Source: Streptomyces maremycinicus
GTDB lineage: Bacteria > Actinomycetota > Actinomycetes > Streptomycetales > Streptomycetaceae
Assembly (NCBI RefSeq): GCF_001184025.1
Contig: NZ_BBYG01000008.1
Coordinates: 434,001-498,000, forward strand
Direction: 5' to 3'
Length of the DNA stretch: 64,000 nt
Part shown: piece after piece, positions 1-8,527 of the stretch
How positions within the stretch are numbered: the first letter of the stretch is position 1
How the letters are laid out: every line of letters starts with the position of its first letter
Notes under the pieces: generated by a model
Told to the model about the DNA's origin: nothing
Databases searched by the model: none
What the model saw: the letters and a program-made list of their open reading frames with translations, nothing else
Program-made: the position numbers and the translations under genes

Positions 1-1264
1 CGATGTACTCGACGACCCGCAGCAGCGCCGGGACCCGGGGCCCGCCGTCGTCGGAGTGGCCGTCCCCGGGCAGGGTCTCCAGACGGTCGAGGACGACATC
101 GAGGGTGTCCCCGTCGGCGGGCACCGCGACCCGCTTCGTCGCCTCGCGCACCGCTTCGGGGAACCGCGCGAGGACGGGCCGCTCGACCCGGCGCAGCACC
201 TGGTGCAATCGGCGGTGCTCGCGCGGCGCGAGCAGCAGTGGCGTGTCGGTGAGCCGGCCGGCGACCAGGAGCCGGTCGGCGGAGCGCGGATCCCTGGGCC
301 GCAGGATCTCCACCAGAGCGGGCAGCGCTCGCGGATGGGTGACGAGGAAGTCCGCGAACTCCTCGACCGCGGGCGGCGTCACCGGGCTGCCCGGCTCGAT
401 CCCGCACTCGTGCGCGAGCCGACGGGCGGTGTCGCCGAGCGTGTACGGCGACGCCAGGACATTCCGCAGCGCCATCACGAGCATGCCGCGAGCGGGATCG
501 TCGGACTCGGCGCCACCCGCGCCCCCCGAGTCGCCTCGATCTCCCGTGTCGAGGACCCCGAAGGGCCGCAGCTCCGCCTCGACCCGCTGCCAGGGGATGC
601 CCCAACTACGTCGGATCAGGTGCTGGGGGGAGGCCGGGAGGGGTGCTCCGCCCGGATCGCACGGTGGCATGAAATGCGCGGCGACGAGTCCTACGACGGC
701 CCCGTCCTCCTCCGACCACAACGGGCCCCCGCTGTAGCCGGGGCCGACCGCCATACCGGTGCTCTTTCCGTCGAGGTAGCCGATCGGGCCGTCCAGAGCG
801 GCGACCCGAAGATCGGCGAAGGTAGCGCTGTGCCCACTGCCGTGCCAGGCCCGCACCTTCTGGCCCGGCGCCATGGCCGCACAGGGGACCGGGGCGGGGA
901 TGCTGCCGAGCGGCGCGTCCACCCGCAGCACCGCGAGGTCACCGAGCCACTCGCTGTCGCCGTCCCGTACGGCCCCGCCGTCCCGCGCGCGTGGGGCGAT
1001 CCAGTGCACCACGCGCGCGGGAAACCGCTCCGTGCTGCGCGGCCCCTCCAACGCGACGAACACGTCGTCGAGTCTCGGTGTCCGGGCCTCGAACAGATCC
1101 CTGCCCAAAGCGTCGTTGACGACATGTGCGCAGGTCAGCACCATGTCGATGCCGAGGATGACCGCCGCGCCCGCCGGCTGACCGTCGGCCGCCCGGCGCA
1201 CGGACGCCACGCGCGACCTCGTCTCCTTGTCGCCGGACGCCCCCACGGCCCCGAACCATCCCAT
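1..1264 (-). CDS. Trypsin-like serine protease with helical C-terminal extension (partial, runs off left edge)
   Basis: I translated this directly from the minus strand; about 421 residues are visible and the 3' end lies outside the window. The first ~190 residues are a trypsin-like protease: catalytic His47 in LTCAHVV, Asp109 in GDLAVLRV and Ser178 in GPGYSGGP, with Tyr in place of the usual Asp before the Ser. There is no signal peptide, so it probably acts in the cytoplasm. From about residue 250 it becomes an alpha-helical region (RRLAHECGI, LLLAPREHRRLHQVLRRV) reminiscent of the effector-associated or VMAP middle regions of actinobacterial conflict proteins; that assignment is by resemblance only. 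The ATG at 1264 follows the upstream gene's TGA by three bases, so the genes are probably co-translated. Protease call is firm; the C-terminal call is tentative. Confidence 0.75.
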   Translation of the reverse strand, partial: MGWFGAVGASGDKETRSRVASVRRAADGQPAGAAVILGIDMVLTCAHVVNDALGRDLFEARTPRLDDVFVALEGPRSTERFPARVVHWIAPRARDGGAVRDGDSEWLGDLAVLRVDAPLGSIPAPVPCAAMAPGQKVRAWHGSGHSATFADLRVAALDGPIGYLDGKSTGMAVGPGYSGGPLWSEEDGAVVGLVAAHFMPPCDPGGAPLPASPQHLIRRSWGIPWQRVEAELRPFGVLDTGDRGDSGGAGGAESDDPARGMLVMALRNVLASPYTLGDTARRLAHECGIEPGSPVTPPAVEEFADFLVTHPRALPALVEILRPRDPRSADRLLVAGRLTDTPLLLAPREHRRLHQVLRRVERPVLARFPEAVREATKRVAVPADGDTLDVVLDRLETLPGDGHSDDGGPRVPALLRVVEYI

Positions 1265-1267
1265 CGC

Positions 1268-1657
1268 TCACTCCGCGCCGGGCGCCGGTTTCCAGGAGGC
1301 GGTGACGGTCAGATGCGCCTGCCCGCTCCCGCCCACGATCCCGAGCTTCAGGTCCTGCCCGATCTGGACACCGAACGTGACGCTCAGCTCGGCGGGCGGG
1401 TCCGGCACCGCCGAGACGGCGTCGTGCACCTCCTGGAGGAGCGGCCCGAGCGGCTTGAGCGTGGCCTTGAGCGCCCCCGCCGCGAAACTGGCGACGGTGG
1501 CGCCGCCGGTGGCCACGGGGACGGCCCGGCCCATGCCCTCCGGGAGGCCGTCACCGCCCCCCGGGACGCGGGCCGTGGCCGCGGGCGGGGATGTGAGGAG
1601 GAATCTGACGGGTGTCCCGTCGTCCAACTCTGCCTCTGCGCTTATGGGTTCGGCCAC
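1268..1657 (-). CDS. Trypsin-co-occurring domain protein (CU044_2847/Trypco1-like)
   Basis: A small protein of 129 residues beginning VAEPISAEAELDDGTPVRF and ending in a beta-rich stretch (ELSVTFGVQIGQDLKLGI...LTVTASW). This start-and-end pattern is that of the CU044_2847 family, named trypsin-co-occurring domain 1 because its genes sit beside trypsin-like proteases. That is exactly the arrangement here, with the protease gene three bases downstream. I chose the GTG at 1657, which overlaps the end of the DUF397 gene; the frame is open further upstream but that part lies inside DUF397 and looks non-coding (Arg/Pro-rich). The molecular role is unknown; a regulator or substrate of the protease is an inference from linkage. 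Confidence 0.7.
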   Translation of the reverse strand: MAEPISAEAELDDGTPVRFLLTSPPAATARVPGGGDGLPEGMGRAVPVATGGATVASFAAGALKATLKPLGPLLQEVHDAVSAVPDPPAELSVTFGVQIGQDLKLGIVGGSGQAHLTVTASWKPAPGAE

Positions 1658-1860
1658 GCGGCCATTGTGATCGACGAGACGAAAACGGACCAGACCCCCG
1701 CATCGAACACGAGCGCTCCGCGCTCGGGGTCCTTGCTGTCCCGCACGGGGACGAGGCCGGGGTCGCGGGTGCCTTCGGCGACTTCGAGGCACTCACCGCC
1801 GGTGGTGTTGCTGTAACTGGACTTGCGCCATGTGGCGTTGCTCAGATCGATGGCTCGCAC
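1642..1860 (-). CDS. DUF397 protein
   Basis: A 72-residue protein with the whole DUF397 signature: WRKSSYSN near the start, ECLEVA, VPVRDSKDP, then ALVFDAGVWSVFV. In Streptomyces these small proteins almost always follow an XRE/DUF5753 regulator gene (bldB/whiJ-type clusters) and are thought to modulate it. Here the ATG lies 19 bases inside the regulator gene, indicating translational coupling. The 3' end overlaps the trypsin-co-occurring gene by 16 bases, so regulator, DUF397, Trypco and protease form one transcription unit. Confidence 0.85.
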   Translation of the reverse strand: MRAIDLSNATWRKSSYSNTTGGECLEVAEGTRDPGLVPVRDSKDPERGALVFDAGVWSVFVSSITMAAWPNP

Positions 1861-2684
1861 GGCACTTCCTCCAACATCCGCGTGATGAACTTCCGCGACT
1901 CGACCGGGGACAGTGCCAGGTCGCGCATCGCATCGTAGGCACGCTGTAGCTGCTCAACCGACCTGTTTTCCTCGACCAGTTCACCGCGTACGTCGTTCTC
2001 GCTGTATGCCACCGTACGGGCGTCCGGCAAGCGAAGGAACATCATGGCGCTGTTCATCAGGCCATGGGGGCCGGCGCTGAACGGCAGGACATGGACTGTG
2101 ATGTTCGGACGCTCAGAGACCTCTGCCAGATGCTCCAGCTGCTCCCGCCACTCCTGTCGATCGTGCAGCTGCGTACGAAGCACGGCTTCCGAGAGAATGG
2201 CGCGGAACTGCGGCGCCTCCTTCCCTTCCAGCAGCTTTCTTCTTCCCATGCGCGCTTCAACCTGCTGATGCAGGTCGTCGCCCCTGAGGCCACCCGCCGC
2301 AAGCGCCTCCCGGGCGTATCCCGGGGTCTGGAGCAAGCCGGGTGGCGCGCTCACGGCGTAGTGCCACAGACTCACCGCCTCCGCCTCCAGCACCATGTAC
2401 CGCCGGTACTGCTCGCGGAACTGGCTCGGATCCGCCAGCGCCAGTTCCCACAGCGTCAGCAGCAGTCCCGGTGTCCCGTAGTGCTGGTCGAGGGCCTCGA
2501 CGATCTCGGGGCTGCCCAGTGACTCCCCGCTCTCCATCTTGCCGAACGTCGACGGGTCCCAGCCCAGCCGTTCGCCGACCTGGCGCAGGCTCTCCCCGCG
2601 TGCGCCGCGCAGCAGTCGCAGTTCCTCGGCGAACCGGCGGCGTGGTTCCTGGCTCCGGCCGGTGACCACCCGTCGAGACGGCAT
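1842..2684 (-). CDS. XRE-family regulator with DUF5753 (Scr1-type) domain
   Basis: A 280-residue DNA-binding protein. Residues ~15-70 form an XRE helix-turn-helix (FAEELRLLRGARGESLRQVG ... DPSTFGKMESGE). The remainder is the DUF5753/Scr1 domain, recognised by QYRRYMVLEAEAVSLWHYA, PGLLQTPGYAREAL and ITVHVLPFSAG. Such regulators pair with a DUF397 protein, here overlapping its 3' end. The ATG at 2684 has a strong ribosome site (GGGGAGGAG, five bases upstream). As first gene of the cassette it probably controls its own operon, including the protease. Confidence 0.9.
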   Translation of the reverse strand: MPSRRVVTGRSQEPRRRFAEELRLLRGARGESLRQVGERLGWDPSTFGKMESGESLGSPEIVEALDQHYGTPGLLLTLWELALADPSQFREQYRRYMVLEAEAVSLWHYAVSAPPGLLQTPGYAREALAAGGLRGDDLHQQVEARMGRRKLLEGKEAPQFRAILSEAVLRTQLHDRQEWREQLEHLAEVSERPNITVHVLPFSAGPHGLMNSAMMFLRLPDARTVAYSENDVRGELVEENRSVEQLQRAYDAMRDLALSPVESRKFITRMLEEVPCEPSI

Positions 2685-2725
2685 GACACGCTCCTCCCCG
2701 TAACACTGCTAATACGCAGAGTAGT
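2685..2725 (-). promoter_or_regulatory. Leader and candidate operator of the XRE cassette
   Basis: The short gap between the XRE gene and the MFS stop codon holds a strong Shine-Dalgarno site and, at 2706-2719, an imperfect palindrome CTGCTAATACGCAG with CTGC/GCAG arms. Because it sits just upstream of an autoregulator-type gene, it is a reasonable operator or promoter candidate. There is no direct proof. Confidence 0.35.
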
Positions 2726-4132
2726 TCAGGGCTGTTCCGGGGTCAGGCGTTTCGCGGGGGCCGGGGGCGCGGTCGTCCCGGTGGCCGTTACCCGGTCCCG
2801 CAGGCCGGTCACGACCAGCACCGTCGCCGCCAGGACCAGCACCGCGACCGTGCGCAGCGCCGGGCCCATGCCGCCCGGGAAGTCGGTGTGACCGGCCAGG
2901 ACCGTGCCGGTGACCGCGACGCCCAGGGCCGCGCCGATCTCCCGGGCCGAGGTGCCGAGGCCGGAGCCGAGGCCCGCCTGGTGGTGGGGGAGCGAGGTGA
3001 CGACGCCCAGGGTCAGCGCGGGCATCGACAGGCCCGTGCCCGCCGAGATGACCAGCAGCCAGCAGGCGTACAGCGCGTAGGGCGTGCCGGCGTCGGCGGT
3101 GGACGCGCCGAGCAGGCCCAGGCCGATCAGGGCGAGCCCGGTGCCGATGACCGGGCGCGGGTGCGCCGACCAGCGGGCGGCCAGCTTGGGGACGAGCGCC
3201 ATGCCGGTGATCAGCGGGACGATCGCGACCCCGGTGACGGCGGGCCCGTAACCCTTCACGTCCTGGAGGTACTGGGAGTTGACGAAGAACAGCGCGAACA
3301 GGCCGAAGAAGCCCGTCATCAGGCCGAGGCCGGTCGCCCGCAGGCGGGGGGAGCGGAACACCCGGGGGTCGAAGAGCGGTGTGCGGGAGCGCAGGGACCG
3401 GAGGGTGAACGCGGCGACCAGGAGGGCTCCCGCGCCGAACGAGCCCAGGATGCGCGGTGAGGTCCAGCCGTGGTCCGGACCCTCGATGATGCCGAACAGG
3501 ACGGCGACCAGCCCGGCGGTGAGCAGCAGGGTGCCCAGCGGGTCGAGGTTGCCGTGCGGGGAGCGCTCGGTGCGCGGGGTGGTGAGGGTCACGGCCAGCG
3601 CCAGCAGCGCCGCCAGCGGAACCATCGCGCCGAACAGGGCCCGCCAGGTCAGGAACTGGCCGGCCAGACCGCCGCCCAGGTTGCCCGCCAGGCCGCCGAG
3701 GCCGAGGGCGAGGGTCCAGGACGCCATCGCCTGCGCCCTGCCCCGCGGCCCCGCGAGGTGGACGAGGATCGACATCGTCGCCGGGGTGATGAGTGCCGCG
3801 CCCGCTCCCGAGATGCCCCGGCCCGCGATCAGCGCCGCCGGGTCGGACGCGAACGCGCTGGTGGCGGCGCCCGCGGCGAAGAGGCCGAGGCCGGCGAGGA
3901 GGGCGCCCTTGCGGCCGTGGCGGTCGCCGAGCGCGCCCGCCGGGATGAGCAGGGCCGCGAAGGCGATGACGTAGGCGTCGACCGTCCACAGGACCTCGGC
4001 GTGCGAGGGACGCAGGGACGACGAGGCCAGTTGCGGGATGAGGAGGTTGATCGCGGCGACCATGCTCTGCGCGACCAGGACACAGGCGCACAGCGCGAGG
4101 AGGGTGGACCGTTTCAGGGTGTGCGAGGGCAC
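2726..4132 (-). CDS. MFS multidrug efflux transporter (DHA2/QacA-like)
   Basis: A polytopic exporter of 468 residues from the preferred start, rich in hydrophobic helices, consistent with the 14-helix DHA2 drug:H+ antiporter family. The loop motif GDRHGRKG follows helix 2, the position of MFS motif A, and PATMSILVHLAGPRGRAQA matches the helix-5 region. I prefer the GTG at 4132 because GGAG lies five bases upstream; an in-frame GTG at 4183 would add 17 residues but has no ribosome site. It diverges from a LysR gene, a common regulator/efflux arrangement. Substrate unknown. Confidence 0.85.
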   Translation of the reverse strand: MPSHTLKRSTLLALCACVLVAQSMVAAINLLIPQLASSSLRPSHAEVLWTVDAYVIAFAALLIPAGALGDRHGRKGALLAGLGLFAAGAATSAFASDPAALIAGRGISGAGAALITPATMSILVHLAGPRGRAQAMASWTLALGLGGLAGNLGGGLAGQFLTWRALFGAMVPLAALLALAVTLTTPRTERSPHGNLDPLGTLLLTAGLVAVLFGIIEGPDHGWTSPRILGSFGAGALLVAAFTLRSLRSRTPLFDPRVFRSPRLRATGLGLMTGFFGLFALFFVNSQYLQDVKGYGPAVTGVAIVPLITGMALVPKLAARWSAHPRPVIGTGLALIGLGLLGASTADAGTPYALYACWLLVISAGTGLSMPALTLGVVTSLPHHQAGLGSGLGTSAREIGAALGVAVTGTVLAGHTDFPGGMGPALRTVAVLVLAATVLVVTGLRDRVTATGTTAPPAPAKRLTPEQP

Positions 4133-4212
4133 GGCTGCTCCGGGGAACTGGGTGGAGTGGGATGCCCGGCCGGGGCCCTTCACCGTAGGCTCGCCCCTGA
4201 CCTGCTTTCCAG

Positions 4213-4225
4213 TGCAACCTTTGCA
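4213..4225. promoter_or_regulatory. Candidate LysR-type operator (T-N11-A palindrome)
   Basis: TGCAACCTTTGCA is a perfect inverted repeat (TGCAA / TTGCA) with the T-N11-A spacing typical of LysR-type regulator boxes. It lies between the divergent MFS and LysR genes, just upstream of the LysR start, the usual place for autoregulation and control of the divergent target. Confidence 0.55.
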
Positions 4226-4233
4226 AGGGGCGA

Positions 4234-5184
4234 ATGCGTGTGACGCAATCCGTGAAGGGACCGGTGGGCGGCGCGGCGGGCGTCGACCTGAATCTGCTGC
4301 TGGCGCTCGACGTGCTGCTGGAGGAGCAGAGCGTCCAGGGCGCGGCCCGCCGCCTGCATCTGTCGGAGCCGGCCATGAGCCGCACCCTCGGCCGGATCCG
4401 CCGGGCCCTCGGCGATCCGGTCCTGGTGCGGGCCGGGCGGCGGATGGTGCCGACCCCGCACGCCCTCGCGGTGCGGGCCGAGGTGAGTGCCGTCGTGGAG
4501 CGGGCGCGGGCCCTGTTCGCCCCCGCCGAGGACGCCGACCTCAGGACGGTGACCCGCACCTTCACGATCCTCGGCCACGACGCCATCGCGGCCGCCCACG
4601 GCCCGGCCCTCTACGCCCGCGTCGCCGCCGAGGCCCCCGGTATCCGGCTCCGCTTCCTGAGCGAGAGCCACATCGACGCGCCGTTCCTGCGCGAGGGCAC
4701 CGCCGACCTGGAGGTGGGCGTCCTCGACACGGCCGCGCCCGAGGTGCATCGCGAACCGCTCGTCGAGGACCGCATGATGGGCGTCGCCCGGGCCGGACAC
4801 CCGCTGCTGGAAGGCGAGTTGACGCCCGAGCGGTATGCCCGGGAGGCCGACCACCTCCTGGTGTCCCGGCGCGGCAAGCTGCACGGGCCCGTCGACGCCG
4901 CGCTCGCCGAACTGGGCCTGGAGCGCCGGGTGGTGGGGACCGTCGGCTCCCTGCCCTCCTCCCTCTTCGTCATCCGGGACACCGACCTCGTGGGCCTCAA
5001 CACCACCTGGGGGCTGCCGTTGGCGGAGAGTCTCGGTCTGGTCCCCTTCGAGGTGCCGCTGCCGCTGCCCCCGCTCCGGCTGGGCATGGCCTGGCATCCA
5101 CGCCATGACGCCGACCCGGCCCACGCCTGGCTGCGCGGCGCGGTGCGGGACCTGATCGCCGGATGGTCAGCCGCCCGTCGGTGA
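4234..5184 (+). CDS. LysR family transcriptional regulator
   Basis: A 316-residue regulator. The N-terminal winged helix-turn-helix is clear: VDLNLLLALDVLLEEQSVQG, then AARRLHLSEPAMSRTLGRIR and GDPVLVRAGRRMVPTPHA. The remainder is a type 2 periplasmic-binding-like effector domain (VEVGVLDT-type strands, residues ~95-310). The ATG at 4234 is used here; a GTG at 4240 has better spacing to the AAGGGG ribosome site and is also possible. It is divergent from the MFS efflux gene and probably regulates it in response to a small ligand. Confidence 0.88.
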   Translation: MRVTQSVKGPVGGAAGVDLNLLLALDVLLEEQSVQGAARRLHLSEPAMSRTLGRIRRALGDPVLVRAGRRMVPTPHALAVRAEVSAVVERARALFAPAEDADLRTVTRTFTILGHDAIAAAHGPALYARVAAEAPGIRLRFLSESHIDAPFLREGTADLEVGVLDTAAPEVHREPLVEDRMMGVARAGHPLLEGELTPERYAREADHLLVSRRGKLHGPVDAALAELGLERRVVGTVGSLPSSLFVIRDTDLVGLNTTWGLPLAESLGLVPFEVPLPLPPLRLGMAWHPRHDADPAHAWLRGAVRDLIAGWSAARR

Positions 5185-5217
5185 GGCCGTCGGTGAGGCG
5201 GTCGGTGAGGCGGTCGG
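5177..5217 (+). repeat. 12-bp tandem repeat across the LysR stop codon
   Basis: The unit GTCGGTGAGGCG is repeated about 3.4 times, the first copy carrying one substitution. The LysR stop codon TGA (5182-5184) lies inside the first copy. The period is a multiple of three, so copy-number change would not shift the frame. Confidence 0.8.
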
Positions 5218-5397
5218 CCCTGCACTCCGATCGCGCGTACGTTTCGTTCGCTTATGTCCATAAACTCCGTGATGCAGCGCACTTTCGGCCATGAGTTGCG
5301 CATGCAATGACGGGTTGAGGGCATGTGGACGCCGTCGCCGAGACAGACCCACAGGTGACGCAGGGGGACTGAACAGGAACGGAAGGCGACACCGATC
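5218..5397 (+). promoter_or_regulatory. Upstream region of the glycine betaine operon
   Basis: About 180 non-coding bases hold a less GC-rich patch with two palindromic elements: TTATGTCCATAA at 5252-5263 (5-bp arms) and TTGCGCATGCAA at 5296-5307 (4-bp outer arms). GGAAGG lies about 12 bases before the ATG, a long spacing. The palindromes are candidate operators for choline or osmotic control. I see no BetI gene nearby. Confidence 0.3.
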
Positions 5398-6927
5398 ATG
5401 GCCGACAGGACGGAACAGCCGGAACGGCGAGACCACCGGACGATCCACGCGGGCGGAGAGTGGCGAGAAGCCGTCTCCGGCGCGACGCGCGAGATCCTCG
5501 ACCCCGCGGACGGCCGCCCCTTCGCCGTGGTCGCGGAAGGCGACGAGAAGGACACCGACCTCGCGGTCGCGGCCGCCCGCGCCGCCTTCGACGAGGGCGA
5601 CTGGCCGCGCACCCCCGCCGTCGAACGCGCCGCCCTGCTGCACCGCGTCGCCGATCTGCTCGTGCGCGATCGCGAACGGCTCGGTCTGATGGAGAGCAGG
5701 GACGCGGGCAAGACGATCGAGGAAGGACGCGTCGACATCGACTGCGTCGCCGACGCCTTCCGCTACTTCGCCGGACTGATCGCCGCAGAGTCCCCGGGCC
5801 GGGTGGTGGACGCGGGATCGCCCGACATCCACAGCGTCGTCGTGCACGAGCCGGTCGGTGTGTGCGCCCTCATCACCCCCTGGAACTACCCGCTCCTCCA
5901 GGCGAGCTGGAAGATCGCCCCGGCGCTCGCCGCGGGCAACACCTTCGTCGTCAAGCCGAGCGAGATCACCCCGCTGACGACGATCGCGCTCATCGACCTG
6001 CTCCTCGAGGCCGGACTGCCCGCCGGGGTCGCGGGCATCGTCACCGGCCCCGGGCACACGGTCGGCGCCCGGCTCGCCGCACATCCCGACGTCGACCTCG
6101 TCTCCTTCACCGGTGGCCTGGTCAGCGGGACGAAGGTCGCGCAGGCGGCCGCCCCGAGCGTCAAGAAGGTCGCCCTCGAACTCGGCGGCAAGAACCCCAA
6201 CGTGGTCTTCGCCGACGCCTGCGCCACCGACGAGGGCTTCGACACCGCCGTCGACCAGGCCCTCAACGCCGCGTTCATCCACAGCGGCCAGGTCTGCTCG
6301 GCGGGCTCCCGGCTCATCGTCGAGGAGTCGGTCCGGGACCGTTTCGTCGCCGAACTCGCCCGCAGGGCAGGGAAGATCCGGCTCGGCCGCGGCACGGAGG
6401 ACGGCGTCGAGTGCGGTCCGCTCGTCTCCGAGCAGCAGCGCGCCAAGACCGAGGCGTACGTCGCCTCCGCGCTCGCCGAGGGCGCGGTGTTGCGCTCCGG
6501 CGGCCGGCGCCCGGAACCCGCCCCGCAGCGCCCGGAGTCCGGCTACTTCTACGAGCCGACCGTCCTCGACCACTGCCACCGCGAGATGACGGTGGTGCGG
6601 GAGGAGGTCTTCGGACCGGTCCTCACCGTCGAGACCTTCCGCACCGAGGACGAGGCCGTAGCCCTCGCCAACGACACCGAGTACGGCCTCGCGGGCGCCG
6701 TCTGGACCGCCGACGCGGGCCGGGCCCGCCGGGTCGCCGGACGGCTGCGGCACGGCACGGTCTGGATCAACGACTTCCACCCCTATCTGCCGCAGGCCGA
6801 GTGGGGCGGCTTCGGGAAGAGCGGCGTGGGCCGCGAACTCGGCCCGGCCGGGCTCGCCGAGTACCGCGAGTCCAAGCACGTCTACCAGAACCTCGCGCCG
6901 CGACCCGTCCGCTGGTTCACCGGCTGA
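5398..6927 (+). CDS. betB: Betaine-aldehyde dehydrogenase
   Basis: A 509-residue NAD(P)+-dependent aldehyde dehydrogenase predicted to oxidise betaine aldehyde to glycine betaine. Landmarks are Asn163 in PWNYP, the general base Glu261 in ELGGKNPNVVF, and the nucleophile Cys300 in GQVCSAGSRL. The EEVFGPVLTVETF and GGFGKSGVGRELG segments also fit the family. It is the first gene of an operon continuing with a choline-oxidase-like enzyme and a betaine ABC transporter, which supports the substrate assignment; the sequence alone would only give the superfamily. Confidence 0.88.
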   Translation: MADRTEQPERRDHRTIHAGGEWREAVSGATREILDPADGRPFAVVAEGDEKDTDLAVAAARAAFDEGDWPRTPAVERAALLHRVADLLVRDRERLGLMESRDAGKTIEEGRVDIDCVADAFRYFAGLIAAESPGRVVDAGSPDIHSVVVHEPVGVCALITPWNYPLLQASWKIAPALAAGNTFVVKPSEITPLTTIALIDLLLEAGLPAGVAGIVTGPGHTVGARLAAHPDVDLVSFTGGLVSGTKVAQAAAPSVKKVALELGGKNPNVVFADACATDEGFDTAVDQALNAAFIHSGQVCSAGSRLIVEESVRDRFVAELARRAGKIRLGRGTEDGVECGPLVSEQQRAKTEAYVASALAEGAVLRSGGRRPEPAPQRPESGYFYEPTVLDHCHREMTVVREEVFGPVLTVETFRTEDEAVALANDTEYGLAGAVWTADAGRARRVAGRLRHGTVWINDFHPYLPQAEWGGFGKSGVGRELGPAGLAEYRESKHVYQNLAPRPVRWFTG

Positions 6928-6994
6928 CCTCCCGCCCGCCCCGAGCACGCTCGAGCCCGCCCGGAAGACTTCGCACGCCCCTGGAGTACCCCCC

Positions 6995-8527
6995 ATGCCA
7001 GAGAACGCACCTGTCTACGACTACGTCGTCATCGGAGGCGGCACCGCCGGTTCCGTCATCGCCTCCCGGCTGACCGAGAACCCGGACACCACCGTCGCCG
7101 TGATCGAGGGCGGCCCCAGCGACGTAGGCCGCGACGACGTCCTCACCCTGCGCCGCTGGATGGGCCTGCTCGGCGGCGAGCTCGACTACGACTACCCCAC
7201 CACCGAGCAGCCGCGCGGCAACTCCCACATCCGGCACAGCCGGGCCCGCGTCCTCGGCGGCTGCTCCTCCCACAACACGCTCATCGCCTTCAAGCCGCTG
7301 CCGTCCGACTTCGACGAGTGGGAGGCGGCCGGCGCGAAGGGGTGGGGCGCGGTTCCCATGGAGGCGTACTACGCGCGCCTGCTGAACAACATCGTGCCGG
7401 TCGACGAGAAGGACCGGAACGCCATCGCCCGCGACTTCGTCGACGCCGCGCGCCGGGCGACGGGAGTGCCGCGGATCGAGAGCTTCAACCAGCAGCCCTT
7501 CGACGACGGCGTCGGCTTCTTCGACCTCGCCTACCACCCGGAGACCAACAAGCGCTCGAGCGCCTCCGTGGCCTATCTGCACCCGGTGATGGACGAGCGG
7601 CCCAACCTGACGATCCTGCTGGAGAGCTGGGCGTACCGGCTGGAGTTCGACGGCACCCGCGCCGAAGGCGTGCACGTCCGCACCGAGGACGGCGAGGAGA
7701 TCCTCGTACGGGCCCGCCGCGAGGTCGTGCTGTGCGCGGGCGCCGTCGACTCGCCCCGCCTCCTGCTGCACTCCGGCATCGGCCCGAAGGCCGACCTGGA
7801 GGCGCTCGGCATACCCGTCGTGCACGACCTGCCCGGCGTCGGCGAGAACCTCCTCGACCACCCCGAGTCGGTGATCGTCTGGGAGACCCACGGGCCGATC
7901 CCCGAGAACTCCGCGATGGACTCCGACGCCGGTCTCTTCGTGCGCCGCGACCCCGCGCACCCGGGCCCCGACCTGATGTTCCACTTCTACCAGATCCCCT
8001 TCACGGACAACCCGGAGCGCCTGGGGTACGAACGCCCGCGGCACGGCGTGTCGATGACCCCCAACATCCCCAAGCCGAAGTCCCGGGGCCGGCTCTACCT
8101 GGAGAGCGCGGACCCGTCCGTGAAGCCCGCCCTCGACTTCCGCTACTTCACCGACGAGGACGACCACGACGGCCGCACCCTCGTCGACGGGATCCGGATC
8201 GCCCGCGAGATCGCGAAGACCGAGCCGCTGGCCGGCTGGCTCAAGCGCGAGGTGGCGCCCGGCCCGGACATCACGGGCGACGAGGAACTCAGCGAGTACG
8301 CCCGCAAGGTCGCGCACACCGTCTACCACCCGGCGGGCACCTGCCGCATGGGCGCCGAGGACGACGAACTGGCCGTGGTGGACCCGCGGTTGCGCATCCG
8401 AGGCCTGGACGGCATCCGTATCGCGGACGCCTCCGTGTTCCCCACCATGACCGCCGTGAACCCCATGATCGGGGTGCTCATGGTCGGCGAGAAAGCCGTC
8501 GACCTGATCGGAGACGATGCGCGATGA
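6995..8527 (+). CDS. GMC flavoenzyme, choline oxidase/dehydrogenase-like
   Basis: A 510-residue GMC oxidoreductase predicted to convert choline to betaine aldehyde. [17 protein letters not shown] is the FAD-binding motif. [10 protein letters not shown] at residues 85-94 matches the Arthrobacter choline oxidase segment whose His carries covalent FAD; here it is His93. The C-terminal [12 protein letters not shown] and AVNPMIGV segments hold the catalytic His and Asn. It looks closer to choline oxidase (codA) than to E. coli BetA, so oxygen may be the acceptor; that part is inference. It follows betB and overlaps the ATPase gene by four bases. Confidence 0.82.
   Translation: MPENAPVYDYVVIGGGTAGSVIASRLTENPDTTVAVIEGGPSDVGRDDVLTLRRWMGLLGGELDYDYPTTEQPRGNSHIRHSRARVLGGCSSHNTLIAFKPLPSDFDEWEAAGAKGWGAVPMEAYYARLLNNIVPVDEKDRNAIARDFVDAARRATGVPRIESFNQQPFDDGVGFFDLAYHPETNKRSSASVAYLHPVMDERPNLTILLESWAYRLEFDGTRAEGVHVRTEDGEEILVRARREVVLCAGAVDSPRLLLHSGIGPKADLEALGIPVVHDLPGVGENLLDHPESVIVWETHGPIPENSAMDSDAGLFVRRDPAHPGPDLMFHFYQIPFTDNPERLGYERPRHGVSMTPNIPKPKSRGRLYLESADPSVKPALDFRYFTDEDDHDGRTLVDGIRIAREIAKTEPLAGWLKREVAPGPDITGDEELSEYARKVAHTVYHPAGTCRMGAEDDELAVVDPRLRIRGLDGIRIADASVFPTMTAVNPMIGVLMVGEKAVDLIGDDAR

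Noticed and set aside
56..1816. A 586-codon plus-strand open frame over the left-edge genes
   Set aside because: Composition (Arg/Gly/Pro-rich) is that of a shadow frame in high-GC DNA; the minus strand carries recognisable protease, Trypco and DUF397 proteins.
2709..4586. A 625-codon minus-strand frame overlapping the MFS and LysR genes
   Set aside because: It is out of frame with the clear MFS protein, spans the divergent promoter and the LysR start, and has no recognisable domain.
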